A program made the position numbers and the translations under genes. Source: Candidatus Gromoviella agglomerans (GTDB lineage Bacteria > Pseudomonadota > Alphaproteobacteria > CAJXXZ01 > G021065005). Taken from it: 64,000 nucleotides of DNA. Positions within the stretch are counted from its first letter, which is position 1. Each line of letters opens with the position of its first letter. The stretch covers positions 186,001 through 250,000 of the forward strand of contig NZ_CP069247.1 in NCBI RefSeq assembly GCF_021065005.1, read 5' to 3'. This document shows, one piece after another, positions 1 through 9,148 of this stretch. Under the pieces are notes generated by a model, which saw only the letters and a program-made list of their open reading frames with translations, had not been told where the DNA came from and did no database searches.

Positions 1-105
1 TCATTGAACCGCATTCCCAAAGTATAAATAACACTATTAATATAGAATGTGAACCACAAGGAGAAAAAATTATATACCCAAAATGTGAAAATGTCGGAGG
101 TCAAA

Positions 106-939
106 ATGAATAACTACGAGAATATACATTATATAGGAAATGAAAATGCTCATATAAAAACTCACTCAGGAATGAATGAAGCCCCAAAAATAATACGCAT
201 ACAAGTGAAAATACGTAAAATTCCATTCACTCCTAATAATGTGTCCTTTGCTTTTACTAATAATCAAAATCAACAGAAATTTGTAGGAATATATGATGAA
301 ATAAAACCTAATGTATGCCAAGGCATTACCTTTGAATATATATCAGCTGAATTTTCTCATAAAGGATGTATGTATACACTAGATCAATACGGAAAGAGCG
401 AAATAATTACTATCAATAGCAACTGTATAAAAAATGGATTTGAAATAATATTTAAAAAGTTAGAAGAAAACATAAGAGTAGGACTGATAAGAGAAACTCA
501 ATCTGTTAGATATAATTATGCGAATCTAATACACAATGCGTGCCCTTATTTCTACTATGGTGGATTTTTTAATGGACACGTCAATTCTGCAGAACAAGCC
601 TATTTTAATTGCGATGGATTGAATTTTGGATATACTCTCTATACCCTCAAGGATGTAATGAACAAAACAACTATCAATAATCAAAATTTAGTAAGTTATG
701 TCGATATAAATGCAAAAAAATATAACTTACTCTCTTTTCTAAAACATGGAGGATTTTCAATAAACGTCAGTATAAATGAATATGAAAACTGCTCCTCACC
801 ATGTAATATAAAATACACTTCAGCGAGTATTGATCAATTTACAGTACAAGAAACTGGAACAGCAGAAATACTCTTTCAAAGACATGAAATAAATTTCGAA
901 AAAGAGAAAGAAAAACAACAAAATTTGGAGGAAATATGA
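106..939 (+). CDS. Hypothetical protein, coupled to a holin-like gene
   Basis: A protein of 277 residues that I do not recognise. The frame stays open back to a GTG at 49, but a strong Shine-Dalgarno GGAGG (96-100) sits five bases before the ATG at 106, so that start is preferred. The sequence looks beta-rich and soluble, with aromatic and Asn-rich stretches and no signal peptide or membrane segment. Its stop overlaps the start of the next gene by four bases (ATGA), which implies translational coupling. As the partner is a phage/gene-transfer-agent type membrane protein, this may be a virion or tail component; that is inference from context only. Confidence 0.6.
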   Translation: MNNYENIHYIGNENAHIKTHSGMNEAPKIIRIQVKIRKIPFTPNNVSFAFTNNQNQQKFVGIYDEIKPNVCQGITFEYISAEFSHKGCMYTLDQYGKSEIITINSNCIKNGFEIIFKKLEENIRVGLIRETQSVRYNYANLIHNACPYFYYGGFFNGHVNSAEQAYFNCDGLNFGYTLYTLKDVMNKTTINNQNLVSYVDINAKKYNLLSFLKHGGFSINVSINEYENCSSPCNIKYTSASIDQFTVQETGTAEILFQRHEINFEKEKEKQQNLEEI

Positions 940-1559
940 AATATGACAATATCATATACTTTATATTAGAATTGGTGAAATTATCTCCAAGTATATTAAG
1001 TCTATTTAATATGCAAATACATAACACAAAAAATAATAATATAATAAAATTTATGCAAAAATTAATAGAAATAGCCCGCGTGTTGACAAATGAAAAAGAT
1101 ACAAATAAAGTCGTACAAAAATTTAAAACTGATGAAAATTTGTTAATAGAATTTCAATCTTTGGCTATCAAAGCTAAAAAAGAAATACTCGATATAGAAA
1201 TGTTAGATCGTCAAAACGCAAGAAATAGAAATATAATTCTTCATAATAATGGATATAAAAGCTATATGCCACATATTATGCTGTTTTTATCAGCAATAGG
1301 AACTATAATGTGCCCTTTGACCATTGTATGGTATATAAATATTTATGATAATATCCCAGGAGAAGTTGTTGCAATTGTATCAACCGCTACAACAATATTC
1401 GGATCATGCTTGAAAAGCATATATACATTTGAATTCGGAGAGTCAAGTAAAAATTATCAATATAAAGAAATTAAAAAAAATGGAATTATACGAAAAATTC
1501 ATATGAATACAAAAAAGTTTATTACCACAATTATTAGAGGAATTAAAAAAAATCTTTGA
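936..1559 (+). CDS. Phage/GTA-type 3TM holin-like membrane protein
   Basis: 207 residues. The N-terminal half is soluble and charged. Then comes a motif DRQNARNRNI (residues 89-98), a hydrophobic segment at about 109-131, and a second moderately hydrophobic segment (GEVVAIVSTATTIFGSCLKS, about 139-158) followed by FEFGESS. The order D-x-x-x-AR-x-R, membrane segments, then FEFG-S-S matches from memory the small membrane proteins of alphaproteobacterial phages and gene transfer agents annotated as three-TM holins. Start ATG has GGAGG about four bases upstream and overlaps the previous stop. A holin would permeabilise the inner membrane for particle release. No endolysin or capsid gene is visible, but the window begins here. 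Assignment is by motif memory, not by search. Confidence 0.55.
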   Translation: MKYDNIIYFILELVKLSPSILSLFNMQIHNTKNNNIIKFMQKLIEIARVLTNEKDTNKVVQKFKTDENLLIEFQSLAIKAKKEILDIEMLDRQNARNRNIILHNNGYKSYMPHIMLFLSAIGTIMCPLTIVWYINIYDNIPGEVVAIVSTATTIFGSCLKSIYTFEFGESSKNYQYKEIKKNGIIRKIHMNTKKFITTIIRGIKKNL

Positions 1560-1581
1560 TTTTTTAAAATGTATAACAATA

Positions 1582-1610
1582 TTGTAAAAATTCAATTATC
1601 ACAATATAAT
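1582..1610 (+). promoter_or_regulatory. Promoter of tRNA-Arg
   Basis: A -35-like TTGTAA (1582-1587), a 17-bp spacer and a perfect TATAAT (1605-1610) end eight bases before the first base of the mature tRNA. This is a good sigma-70 arrangement. Confidence 0.55.
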
Positions 1611-1618
1611 TTACTCCT

Positions 1619-1692
1619 GCGCCTGTAGCTCAATTGGATAGAGCGTTAGACTACGGATCTAAAGGTTGTGGGTTCAACCCCTGCCAGGCGTG
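1619..1692 (+). tRNA. tRNA-Arg (ACG)
   Basis: A complete 74-nt cloverleaf: acceptor GCGCCTG pairs with CAGGCGT (one G-U), D arm GCTC/GAGC, anticodon stem TTAGA/TCTAA with loop CTACGGA giving anticodon ACG, and T arm with loop TTCAACC. Discriminator G; CCA is not encoded. A34 is a substrate for the adenosine deaminase TadA, whose likely gene is at 26.8 kb. Confidence 0.93.
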
Positions 1693-1813
1693 TTACTACA
1701 AATATTGTATGAATGGGCCACATACATTGTATGATACAAGATGAAAAAATACATAACGCCTAGTCTTCAATTCCGTAAAATGATAATCATACGAAATAGC
1801 ATTAACTATAAAC

Positions 1814-1833
1814 TTTTCAATAATAATTGAAAA
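1814..1833 (-). terminator. Possible weak terminator after gatB
   Basis: An 8-bp A/T-rich inverted repeat (TTTTCAAT, loop of four, ATTGAAAA) lies 19 bases beyond the gatB stop codon. The stem has few G-C pairs and no clear T-run follows, so it could equally be chance in AT-rich DNA. Confidence 0.2.
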
Positions 1834-1851
1834 ACTTAAATAATAAAAATA

Positions 1852-3339
1852 TTACTTATTTAACTCTTCAAAAACAATACGGTTCAATAACTCAGGATTT
1901 GCCTTCCCATTCAGTTGTTTCATACACTGACCAACGAAAAATCCCAACAACCTATCTTTCCCATTTTTATAATCATTCACTTCATTCTGATTATTACTAA
2001 TCACTGACACTACAATCTTCCTAATATCATCAACATCATTAACTTGCTGCAAGCCTAGAGAGTTAATTATATCAAATGGCTTGCGTAAATCATTCCACAT
2101 TATTTGAATAACATCTCTTGCAATTTTTGTCGATATTACATTATCACGCAATAATATTGCCAATTCACATAAGAAATTAGAAGGAAATGGAATTTCATTA
2201 ACAGACTTTTCATTCATCATGCAAAATATATCACCAACAATCCAATTGTAAACTACATCAATCATATTGCTGTCACAACCCTTAATGCTATTCTCAAAAA
2301 AATCAGCAATGTACTGTTCAGTTCCAATAAGGGATGCTTTATCATATGATAATCCATAATCCATAACAAATCTCTTCACTCTATCATCTGGCAGCTCAGG
2401 AATCGATTTCTTTATATCATTTATGTAATCATCAGATAAGAATAATGGCAAAATATCAACATCTCTAAAATATCTATAATCTACTGCTGTTTCCTTCTCC
2501 CTCATTGAAAATGTAATAATAGATTTCGAATCAAAACCTCGAGTCTCCTGTACAACCTTTTCACCAGATCGAACAATCGTCACTTGGCGAGATAACTCAT
2601 ACTTCATGGCTTTTTCTATAAATTTCAGAGAATTTAAATTCTTAATCTCAGCCCTGTTTCCAAATTCTTCACCATGTCTGCGAATCGACATATTAACATC
2701 AACTCTGAACTCTCCTTCTTCCATCTTAGCAGTAGAAGATCCTACACATTGCAAAATAGCACGAATTTTCTTTATATACTCTATCGCTTCATGAATTGTC
2801 CTTATATCTGGATCAGAAACTATCTCCATCAACGGAGCTCCAGAGCGATTAAAATCCAAAAAAGAATATTTGTTTGACATATCGTGAATGCTTTTACCAG
2901 CATCTTGCTCCATTTGCAACCTGTTGATACCAATCCTCTTAATAGATCCATCATTTGAAATTATATCCACAAAACCTTTCTGACCAATAGGTGACCTAAG
3001 CTGAGAAATTTGATAACCTTGAGGTAAATCTGGATAAAAATAATGCTTCCTCTCAAAAACACTTCTTCTATTTATATCACAATTTAAAGCAAGTGAAGAC
3101 TTAATAGCTAATATAACGCACTTTTCGTTCAATAATGGCAAAGTACCAGGAATGGCAATATCAAATAAATCAACATTAGTGTTTTGATCACACCCAAACT
3201 CATTAGCTGCACGAGAAAATAACTTACTATCAGAAGCAATCTGAGCGTGTATTTCAATACCACACACCATTTCAAATTCTTCAACTCCTACTTCTTCATA
3301 ATCAAATTGAAATGATGAAATTATCATGCAAAACAACAT
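1852..3339 (-). CDS. gatB: Asp/Glu-tRNA amidotransferase subunit B
   Basis: GatB binds misacylated Glu-tRNA(Gln) or Asp-tRNA(Asn) and carries the kinase/transamidase site of the GatCAB complex. The frame shows the family hallmark CGIEIHAQI near the N-terminus, then KHYFYPDLPQGYQISQ, DFNRSGAPLMEIVSDPD, RVDVNMSIR and EIKNLNS, and a C-terminal YqeY-like tRNA-binding helical tail ending in NPELLNRIVFEEL. Length (up to 495 aa) is slightly above the usual 475-480. The first residues (MLFCMIISS) look superfluous; an internal start such as the ATG at 3327 is possible. It lies downstream of gatC and gatA on the same strand but is separated from gatA by about 340 bp. Confidence 0.95.
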   Translation of the reverse strand: MLFCMIISSFQFDYEEVGVEEFEMVCGIEIHAQIASDSKLFSRAANEFGCDQNTNVDLFDIAIPGTLPLLNEKCVILAIKSSLALNCDINRRSVFERKHYFYPDLPQGYQISQLRSPIGQKGFVDIISNDGSIKRIGINRLQMEQDAGKSIHDMSNKYSFLDFNRSGAPLMEIVSDPDIRTIHEAIEYIKKIRAILQCVGSSTAKMEEGEFRVDVNMSIRRHGEEFGNRAEIKNLNSLKFIEKAMKYELSRQVTIVRSGEKVVQETRGFDSKSIITFSMREKETAVDYRYFRDVDILPLFLSDDYINDIKKSIPELPDDRVKRFVMDYGLSYDKASLIGTEQYIADFFENSIKGCDSNMIDVVYNWIVGDIFCMMNEKSVNEIPFPSNFLCELAILLRDNVISTKIARDVIQIMWNDLRKPFDIINSLGLQQVNDVDDIRKIVVSVISNNQNEVNDYKNGKDRLLGFFVGQCMKQLNGKANPELLNRIVFEELNK

Positions 3340-3411
3340 TAAAACATATTTGAGTTAAGATTATCATTGAAATCAAAATCATACAACAATCAATACAAAA
3401 CTGAATTGAGT

Positions 3412-3597
3412 TCATCTTGATCTTAATACTTTAAATAAAATGATTATTATCAATAACATTATAATAAAAGGTAAAGCTAAATACATTAAATATGACAATA
3501 TGAATAAAATACAAAAAACTCCAGCAATAATTACAAAACCACTCATCAAACAACACAGGAATACAGAGAAAATAGTGAGAAATAAAGCAAAAATCAT
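3412..3597 (-). CDS. Possible small two-helix membrane protein
   Basis: A 61-residue frame between gatA and gatB on their strand. It is almost wholly hydrophobic and would form two membrane helices (about residues 3-27 and 30-57), ending in KVLRSR. A weak GGGAT lies just before the ATG. There is no recognisable family. Because AT-rich spacers readily give hydrophobic frames, it may be spurious, though it fills an otherwise empty gap in an operon. Confidence 0.3.
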   Translation of the reverse strand: MIFALFLTIFSVFLCCLMSGFVIIAGVFCILFILSYLMYLALPFIIMLLIIIILFKVLRSR

Positions 3598-3677
3598 ATC
3601 CCAAACTCATTATTCCACATTAATTATGATAAACTATTACCATCAATGCAATGATATCTTAGTCTAGATACAACAGA

Positions 3678-5129
3678 TTAATTGATATCAACCCACTGTT
3701 TGAAATTAATGAATCGCTCAATCTCAGCAGCAAAAGAAAAAGCCGCACTTTCATTAAAAGCACCATGTACAACTTGCAAACTAATTGGCAATCCATTAGA
3801 CATTCCAACCGGCAAAGAAATTCCACCTAAACAAGCAATATTAATTGGCAAAGTAAACAAATCTTGATAATACATTAATTCAGGATTTGCAACATCTTCA
3901 TAAAATGGAGCAGGACCAGATGTAACGGGCATCAATATACTATCCACACGATCAAATACCTCATTAAAATCATTTATTATCATATTCCTTACCTTAAGGG
4001 CTTTTGAGTAATAAACTTCATAATTTTCAGATGACAATACATACGTCCCAAGCAATATCCTTCTCTTCACCTCATCACCAAATCCATGAGTCCTAGTCAA
4101 AGAATACATCGACTCAATGTCAGAAGAACCTTCATATCTGTAACCATACCTAACTCCATCATACCTAGACATATTTGATGCAACTTCAGCACAAGCCAAA
4201 ACTCTATAAACAGCAAGAGCATAATGCATATTTGGTAACGAAACTTCGATACATTTTGCACCCATTGACTCCAAGTGCTTTACAATTTTATCCCTCGCTT
4301 CACAAATCTCCGAACACAATCCATCAACAAAACACTCTTTTGGCAAGCCAATTGTCATTCCCTTCACAGACTTTTCGCAAGATTTTTCGTAATCATCAAC
4401 TTTTACATCAGCACTTGTAGAATCCATTGCGTCTTCACCAGAAATAACTCTCAACAAAATCGCAGCATCAGAAACAGATCTAGCCATCACTCCAGCTTGA
4501 TCTAACGACTGAGCCATCGGAATCATTCCATATCTAGAAATTCTTCCATAAGTTGGACGGACTCCAACTATCCCCGTATGAGCTGCAGGCTGTCTTATCG
4601 ATCCACCTGTATCAGATCCAAGTGCTCCAAATGCAAGCCCAGCCGCAACCGCAACAGCAGATCCTCCAGAAGATCCACCTGGGATTCTATTTGAATTCCA
4701 AGGATTAATACATCTTCCAAAATCTGTATACATAGTAGCACTACCCATCGCAAATTCATCCATTAAAGTCTTTCCAATGAAAATTGCTCCCTCATTGAGC
4801 AACTTACTGGTTACCGTCGATTCATATGGAGGAATAAAATTCGCCAACATTCTCGATCCAGCAGTTGTTCTTATACCTTTTGTACAAAAAATATCCTTTA
4901 CAGCTATAGGAATACCTTCCAAAGTACGTACATTACCAGAGTATATCCTCTCATCTGCTTTTTTTGCACTATTCATGGCACTCTCAGCAAGCATGGTTAT
5001 ATAAGCTCCAAACTTTGTATCATCAACCCTTTTTAAATGATGACTTATGAGATCACTCACAGAAAATTCGCGATTTTTCAATGCAACCAGCGCTTGTTTT
5101 ATAGAAAGCGCATGAAAAGGAACAGACAT
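3678..5129 (-). CDS. gatA: Asp/Glu-tRNA amidotransferase subunit A
   Basis: The glutaminase subunit of GatCAB; it releases ammonia from glutamine for transamidation. The amidase signature is intact: Lys78 in IPIAVKD, the Gly/Ser loop GGSSGGS (151-157) and Ser177 in GSDTGGSIRQPAA give the expected Ser-cisSer-Lys triad. The length of 483 aa is typical. The gene follows gatC with a 16-base gap, so the two are almost certainly cotranscribed. Together with gatB this supports indirect synthesis of Gln-tRNA (and/or Asn-tRNA), as in other Rickettsiales. Confidence 0.97.
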   Translation of the reverse strand: MSVPFHALSIKQALVALKNREFSVSDLISHHLKRVDDTKFGAYITMLAESAMNSAKKADERIYSGNVRTLEGIPIAVKDIFCTKGIRTTAGSRMLANFIPPYESTVTSKLLNEGAIFIGKTLMDEFAMGSATMYTDFGRCINPWNSNRIPGGSSGGSAVAVAAGLAFGALGSDTGGSIRQPAAHTGIVGVRPTYGRISRYGMIPMAQSLDQAGVMARSVSDAAILLRVISGEDAMDSTSADVKVDDYEKSCEKSVKGMTIGLPKECFVDGLCSEICEARDKIVKHLESMGAKCIEVSLPNMHYALAVYRVLACAEVASNMSRYDGVRYGYRYEGSSDIESMYSLTRTHGFGDEVKRRILLGTYVLSSENYEVYYSKALKVRNMIINDFNEVFDRVDSILMPVTSGPAPFYEDVANPELMYYQDLFTLPINIACLGGISLPVGMSNGLPISLQVVHGAFNESAAFSFAAEIERFINFKQWVDIN

Positions 5130-5145
5130 AAATACTCCTATAAAA

Positions 5146-5424
5146 TCACTTTATAAACTTAGGAACCAAGATAAAACCATTATCCTGTAAGGCATTTGAC
5201 AATACATCGTTTCGAGAAGGCAAATCACAAATGGTATCAGAATAAAGTTTACACTTATACGGATAAAAGCCAGAAAATTCTTCCACTCCATCAGTATTAA
5301 CATTTAGTAAAACATTTATACACTTCAAAGCATCATCTATTGATCGCTCAAGCATAGCAATATCATCAATAGATAATTTTATACTCGCCAACTTCTCTAA
5401 CCTAGATAGGATCAATTTATCCAC
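5146..5424 (-). CDS. gatC: Asp/Glu-tRNA amidotransferase subunit C
   Basis: A small subunit that wraps around and stabilises GatA. The segment SRLEKLASIKLSIDDIAMLE matches the first helices of GatC, and the extended C-terminal strand ends in NGFILVPKFIK, similar to the usual VPKV(I/V) tail. The open frame reaches back to 5481, but that would add 19 hydrophobic residues foreign to the family. A GTG at 5424 gives 92 aa, the normal size, and is preferred. First gene of gatC-gatA-gatB. Confidence 0.85.
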   Translation of the reverse strand: MDKLILSRLEKLASIKLSIDDIAMLERSIDDALKCINVLLNVNTDGVEEFSGFYPYKCKLYSDTICDLPSRNDVLSNALQDNGFILVPKFIK

Positions 5425-5572
5425 AATAAAATTGAATAAAGCAATGAGCTTTTTTGTACAATAAAATATCAATATTTGCAACTGAATTTTTAATAAAAAA
5501 GCCTAAAATACCTATGAAAATTAAAAAATCTTGGTACAATGGTTCTTATTAGCTGTCTTTTATTTTTCATTT

Positions 5573-5935
5573 ATGGCTCGTTTGATTTTATTTTTGTGTA
5601 CATTGCTTATGTTTATGGGTTGTAGCAAAAACAGAATAAAATACGGAGTAGATGCTAGCTTAATAAGAGATATTAGCACAGAAAACAATCAATCATTAAC
5701 CATGAATGAGAAAGATGTTTTAGAAAAATTTGGCCATCCATCCTTTATAATATCAGAAGAGTCATCAGAAAAAATTAACGACAATAACTTGATCTATAGT
5801 AATTGGTACTACGTGTACTATGAGTTAGAGCCCAATCATATCTCAAAAAATCACAAAGTTAGTAAGAGCAAAATTGCTGTGTTTCGGTTTTTGAAAAATG
5901 GCAAATTGATGTCTTGTCGAATTTTCGAGCATTAA
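5573..5935 (+). CDS. BamE/SmpA-like outer-membrane lipoprotein
   Basis: Starting at the ATG at 5573 gives a short lipoprotein signal with lipobox FMGC (Cys17). The mature part shows the BamE plan: an N-terminal helix with NEKDVLEKFGHPSFI (compare the family's V...LG.P), then WYYVYYELE and later KIAVFRFLKNGKL, matching strand-W-Y-Y-V-strand and FN..G.L of SmpA/OmlA. BamE supports the beta-barrel assembly machine from the inner face of the outer membrane. The frame can be extended to 5531 but that part is unneeded. It is a lone gene divergent from gatC. The call is by pattern, so moderately sure. Confidence 0.6.
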   Translation: MARLILFLCTLLMFMGCSKNRIKYGVDASLIRDISTENNQSLTMNEKDVLEKFGHPSFIISEESSEKINDNNLIYSNWYYVYYELEPNHISKNHKVSKSKIAVFRFLKNGKLMSCRIFEH

Positions 5936-6622
5936 TTAAGAAAAAACTTCTATAATGAGTAAACAATTATACGTATCTTACTGATTAATATTTTACAACA
6001 ACTTCATATTTGGAACATTTTTTCTGCATTTTAGTTTTTCCACTGTGAATTTTGTCTCTAAAAGCCTTAGACTGTGCAATATCTTCATTCTATCTCAACA
6101 AATAATGTGAAATTCCATTTACAATATAGCAAATATATTGTGATAAATTTTCAAGATTTGCTGCTATTAAATTTACAATTTCTTTAGTACCATGATTATC
6201 GATAATGAATATACGATAAATTTGTAAAATAGTATTAATATATTTTTTGCAATTATTTTTCTAGAAATATAAATCAGTAGAATTTTACTCAATCCATAGA
6301 AGGTCAAAATGATTATAAAAATGCATCTTAACTGCCTCAATAATTTCGATATTTCCCAATCCTTTAAATAAGAATAGAAATTATTACTGTTTCAGAAATT
6401 TTTTAACATGAAGAATGACATTAGCTTGTACATAACTTAATTTCTCATAATTCAACTAAGGTGCAGAAAAAAAATTTTTCCACACAAACAAATATAACCC
6501 TTAATACAAACATCATATAGAGTGCATAAATCGATCAGAAATTAATTGATAACACTATCATCAATCAAGATTATCTATCAACAAAATTACTGTTACTGAA
6601 AAAACAATTTCACCAAATCAAA
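5936..6622. other. 687-bp gene-free spacer with a decayed copy of the pal-glmS spacer
   Basis: No credible frame on either strand. Positions about 6218-6283 resemble 7258-7323 (the glmS-pal spacer) at roughly three bases in four, including an identical run TAGAAATATAAATCA. It looks like the remnant of an old segmental duplication; the rest shows no recognisable gene remains. Confidence 0.5.
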
Positions 6623-7201
6623 TTATTGCTTAATAAAACGCATTCTTGCAGATTTATTCTCAAAATATCTCTTATTTTGCACATTCAGGTCTTTAGCCCA
6701 ATTCTTATTAGATACAACAGGCTCTTGATCATTTGGCATCAAAGCACCTTTACCAAAAGGAACTGTTTTTATTCTATTCGCAGGAACGCCCTCTTCAACC
6801 AGTACTTTTCTAACTTCAGCTGCTCTTTCTGCAGATAGTTTAATATTATAAGGTATAGATCCACAATCATCACAAAATCCTTCAACATTAACATTCAACT
6901 CAGGATTTTTCAACAAAAATGCAGCAACAGCGCGAACTTTCTCAGCATGCTCTGCACTTAATACAGACGAATTGTGCTGAAAGTATACTCTATCCATCTT
7001 TTCATTAACAATCTGACTATAACCATAAGAATCTACTGCAGAATTAAAAGAACTTTCAACGATATCGTCTTGAGAAACTTCACTAACCACAGCCACAGAA
7101 TTCTGTTCATCAAATTTTTTCTTTTTACCCTTTGAGCAACCTACAGCAATTAGAGATAGAAGACAAACTGCTAATCCACAAAAATTAAACTTCTTTTCCA
7201 T
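6623..7201 (-). CDS. pal: Peptidoglycan-associated lipoprotein
   Basis: 192 residues with a lipoprotein signal (lipobox AVGC, Cys22), a Lys-rich linker, and a C-terminal OmpA-like peptidoglycan-binding domain (about 70-170): VYFQHNSSVLSAEHAEKV, NVNVEGFCDDCGS, YNIKLSAERAAEVRKVL. The key Arg of the L-S-x-x-R-A motif is kept; the usual (H/N)xDxRG is replaced by CDDCGS, with two cysteines close together. After the domain there is an extra tail of about 30 residues. Pal tethers the outer membrane to the cell wall and works with TolQ (gene at 58.1 kb). It lies downstream of glmS after a 128-bp spacer. Confidence 0.88.
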   Translation of the reverse strand: MEKKFNFCGLAVCLLSLIAVGCSKGKKKKFDEQNSVAVVSEVSQDDIVESSFNSAVDSYGYSQIVNEKMDRVYFQHNSSVLSAEHAEKVRAVAAFLLKNPELNVNVEGFCDDCGSIPYNIKLSAERAAEVRKVLVEEGVPANRIKTVPFGKGALMPNDQEPVVSNKNWAKDLNVQNKRYFENKSARMRFIKQ

Positions 7202-7303
7202 AAAACATCATCTAAACACAGACTGAGATATTATGTATTATAGACAATTAATACACAACAAATTTGTGAAATTTATTAATGTGTTTTGTAATGATTTTTA
7301 TAG

Positions 7304-7337
7304 AAATATAAATCACTCAAAAATATAAATCACTCAA
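7304..7337. repeat. 17-bp x2 tandem duplication spanning the glmS stop codon
   Basis: Two perfect adjacent copies (7304-7320 and 7321-7337) of AAATATAAATCACTCAA. The second copy contains the last codons and TGA stop of glmS (stop complement at 7330-7332); the first lies just downstream of the gene. Confidence 0.9.
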
Positions 7338-9135
7338 CAGTAACAGACTTAGCTAAATTTCTTGGTCGATCAACGTTTTTTCTGCGAAATTCCGCACAAA
7401 AACAGGCTAATAACTGCATAGAAATCGCAAATGCAATTGGAGAAAATAAACTCTTTAAATTAGGTAACTTTATCGATTTGAAATTTAAATGATTAACCAC
7501 ATCAAATTCATCGCAATCAGAAATCACATAAACTTTTGCATTTCTGGATAAAATTTCTTCTACAGTAGAAAGCACACTTTGCACGTTACCAATATAATTC
7601 GAAAACAAAATGACAACAGGCATGTTTTCATCCAAAAGAGCAAAACTACCGTGCTTTAGCTCACCAATAGCAATAGCTTCAGCATGAATATAAGATAACT
7701 CCTTCATCTTCAGAGCACCTTCAAGCGCAATGACATGAAGATCTCCTCTACTAAGAAAAATACAATTTTGAAACTGCGCAATTTCATTCGCAATATCACG
7801 AATGTCTTTAGATGAATTAAAAACTATTTCACACAAAGTTTGAATATTTTTACTACTATCAACTAAATTAAAAAACTCATCACTGTTCGCTAACAGAATA
7901 AAAAGTAAAGTCAATACCTGAGCTGTAAACGCCTTTGTTGATGCAACACTAATCTCAGCTCCAGCATTAATAAAAATACTTTTGTCGCATAATCTTGCTA
8001 ATGTACAAATTTGAACATTTAAAACTGCATAATTTGTATAACCTAAAGATTTTGCTCGCTCACAAGCAGAAATTGTGTCAAAAGTCTCACCTGACTGAGA
8101 AACAAAAACACACAAATTTTTACCTTCTATGTTAATGAGATTTTTAAATCTAAACTCCGATGCTAATTCAACAAATATATGTTTATTTAAAAAACGTTCA
8201 CTCATAGCTCGTGCACCAAGACATGCATAATATGCAGAACCGCACCCGATTAGAGTAATCGCATCAAATGAAGATACTTGCAATTCAGCATAATGGCCAC
8301 GACGACATAAAAAATCCTCAACTAAACCAGACAATATATCAGGCTGTTCATGAATCTCTTTCATCATAAAGGATGAGTAATGACCTTTATCAAATAATGA
8401 ACCACAAATCTTTATAGAGATAAATTTCTTCTCGACATTTTCATTATCACGATACACACTCACAGAATTCTTAGACAAAACAGCAATCTCCATTGATTCT
8501 AAGTCTGAATATTCACTAGCAATATCATTAATTGCATTAATATCAGAAGCTAAGCAATTCAATGCATCACCTCTTCCAATAATCATTGGAGCATTCCCCT
8601 TCTTACATGCAAAAATTTTATCAGGAAAATTCTGACATATCAGAGCAATCGCAAAATTACCATCAAACTCCTGCAAAATATCAGACAAGCATTTTACAAA
8701 AACACCAACACTCGTTGCAGAATTCATTTCAAATAATCTCTTGACAAATAATTCAGTATCTGTTTCAGTCTCAAACAAAATTCCACGAGTTATCATTTCT
8801 TTTTTCAATTTTGCAAAGTTACTTATGATCCCATTATGAACAACAGCAAAGCCACCGAAGTATTGTGGATGAGCATTAATCTCACTAACACCGCCATGAG
8901 TGGCCCATCTAGTATGGCCAATTCCAATATCAAATTGACTATTCCAAATATAATCATCTTTTAAGTTAGTTATTAAATTTTCTACAAACCCCACATTTTT
9001 CTTTAATAACATATTTCCATTTGAATCAATCACGGCAACTCCAGACGAATCATATCCACGATATTCAAGCAATTTCATCGAATTTAATATATTATCAAGA
9101 CAATTTTGACCTACAATTCCAACAATTCCGCACAT
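7330..9135 (-). CDS. glmS: Glutamine-fructose-6-phosphate aminotransferase
   Basis: Makes glucosamine-6-phosphate from fructose-6-phosphate and glutamine, the entry step to UDP-GlcNAc. Class II glutaminase domain starts with the catalytic Cys2 (MCGIVGIVG) and shows YRGYDSSGVAV and GIGHTRWATHGG; two SIS sugar-isomerase domains follow (GCGSAYYACLGAR; VSQSGETFDTI; ISVASTKAFTAQ; LSRGDLHVIALEGALKMKELSYIHAE). It ends in the family-typical RPRNLAKSVTVE. Length of 601 aa is normal. It begins 13 bases after glmU, so the two form a UDP-GlcNAc operon. There is no sign of a glmS ribozyme upstream. Confidence 0.97.
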   Translation of the reverse strand: MCGIVGIVGQNCLDNILNSMKLLEYRGYDSSGVAVIDSNGNMLLKKNVGFVENLITNLKDDYIWNSQFDIGIGHTRWATHGGVSEINAHPQYFGGFAVVHNGIISNFAKLKKEMITRGILFETETDTELFVKRLFEMNSATSVGVFVKCLSDILQEFDGNFAIALICQNFPDKIFACKKGNAPMIIGRGDALNCLASDINAINDIASEYSDLESMEIAVLSKNSVSVYRDNENVEKKFISIKICGSLFDKGHYSSFMMKEIHEQPDILSGLVEDFLCRRGHYAELQVSSFDAITLIGCGSAYYACLGARAMSERFLNKHIFVELASEFRFKNLINIEGKNLCVFVSQSGETFDTISACERAKSLGYTNYAVLNVQICTLARLCDKSIFINAGAEISVASTKAFTAQVLTLLFILLANSDEFFNLVDSSKNIQTLCEIVFNSSKDIRDIANEIAQFQNCIFLSRGDLHVIALEGALKMKELSYIHAEAIAIGELKHGSFALLDENMPVVILFSNYIGNVQSVLSTVEEILSRNAKVYVISDCDEFDVVNHLNFKSIKLPNLKSLFSPIAFAISMQLLACFCAEFRRKNVDRPRNLAKSVTVE

Positions 9136-9148
9136 AAAAATCTCTAAC

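Noticed and set aside
3440-3667. 75-codon plus-strand frame between gatB and gatA
   Set aside because: Antisense to the possible small membrane protein, Lys/Ile/Asn-rich noise with no start signal.
5418-5426. DnaA box (TTATCCACA), also one at about 63355
   Set aside because: Single consensus boxes inside coding regions (gatC, tlc), with no cluster, AT-rich unwinding region or dnaA gene; not an origin.
7202-7329. glmS ribozyme or riboswitch at glmS
   Set aside because: This spacer is downstream of glmS, and upstream only 13 bases separate it from glmU, so no room for such an element.
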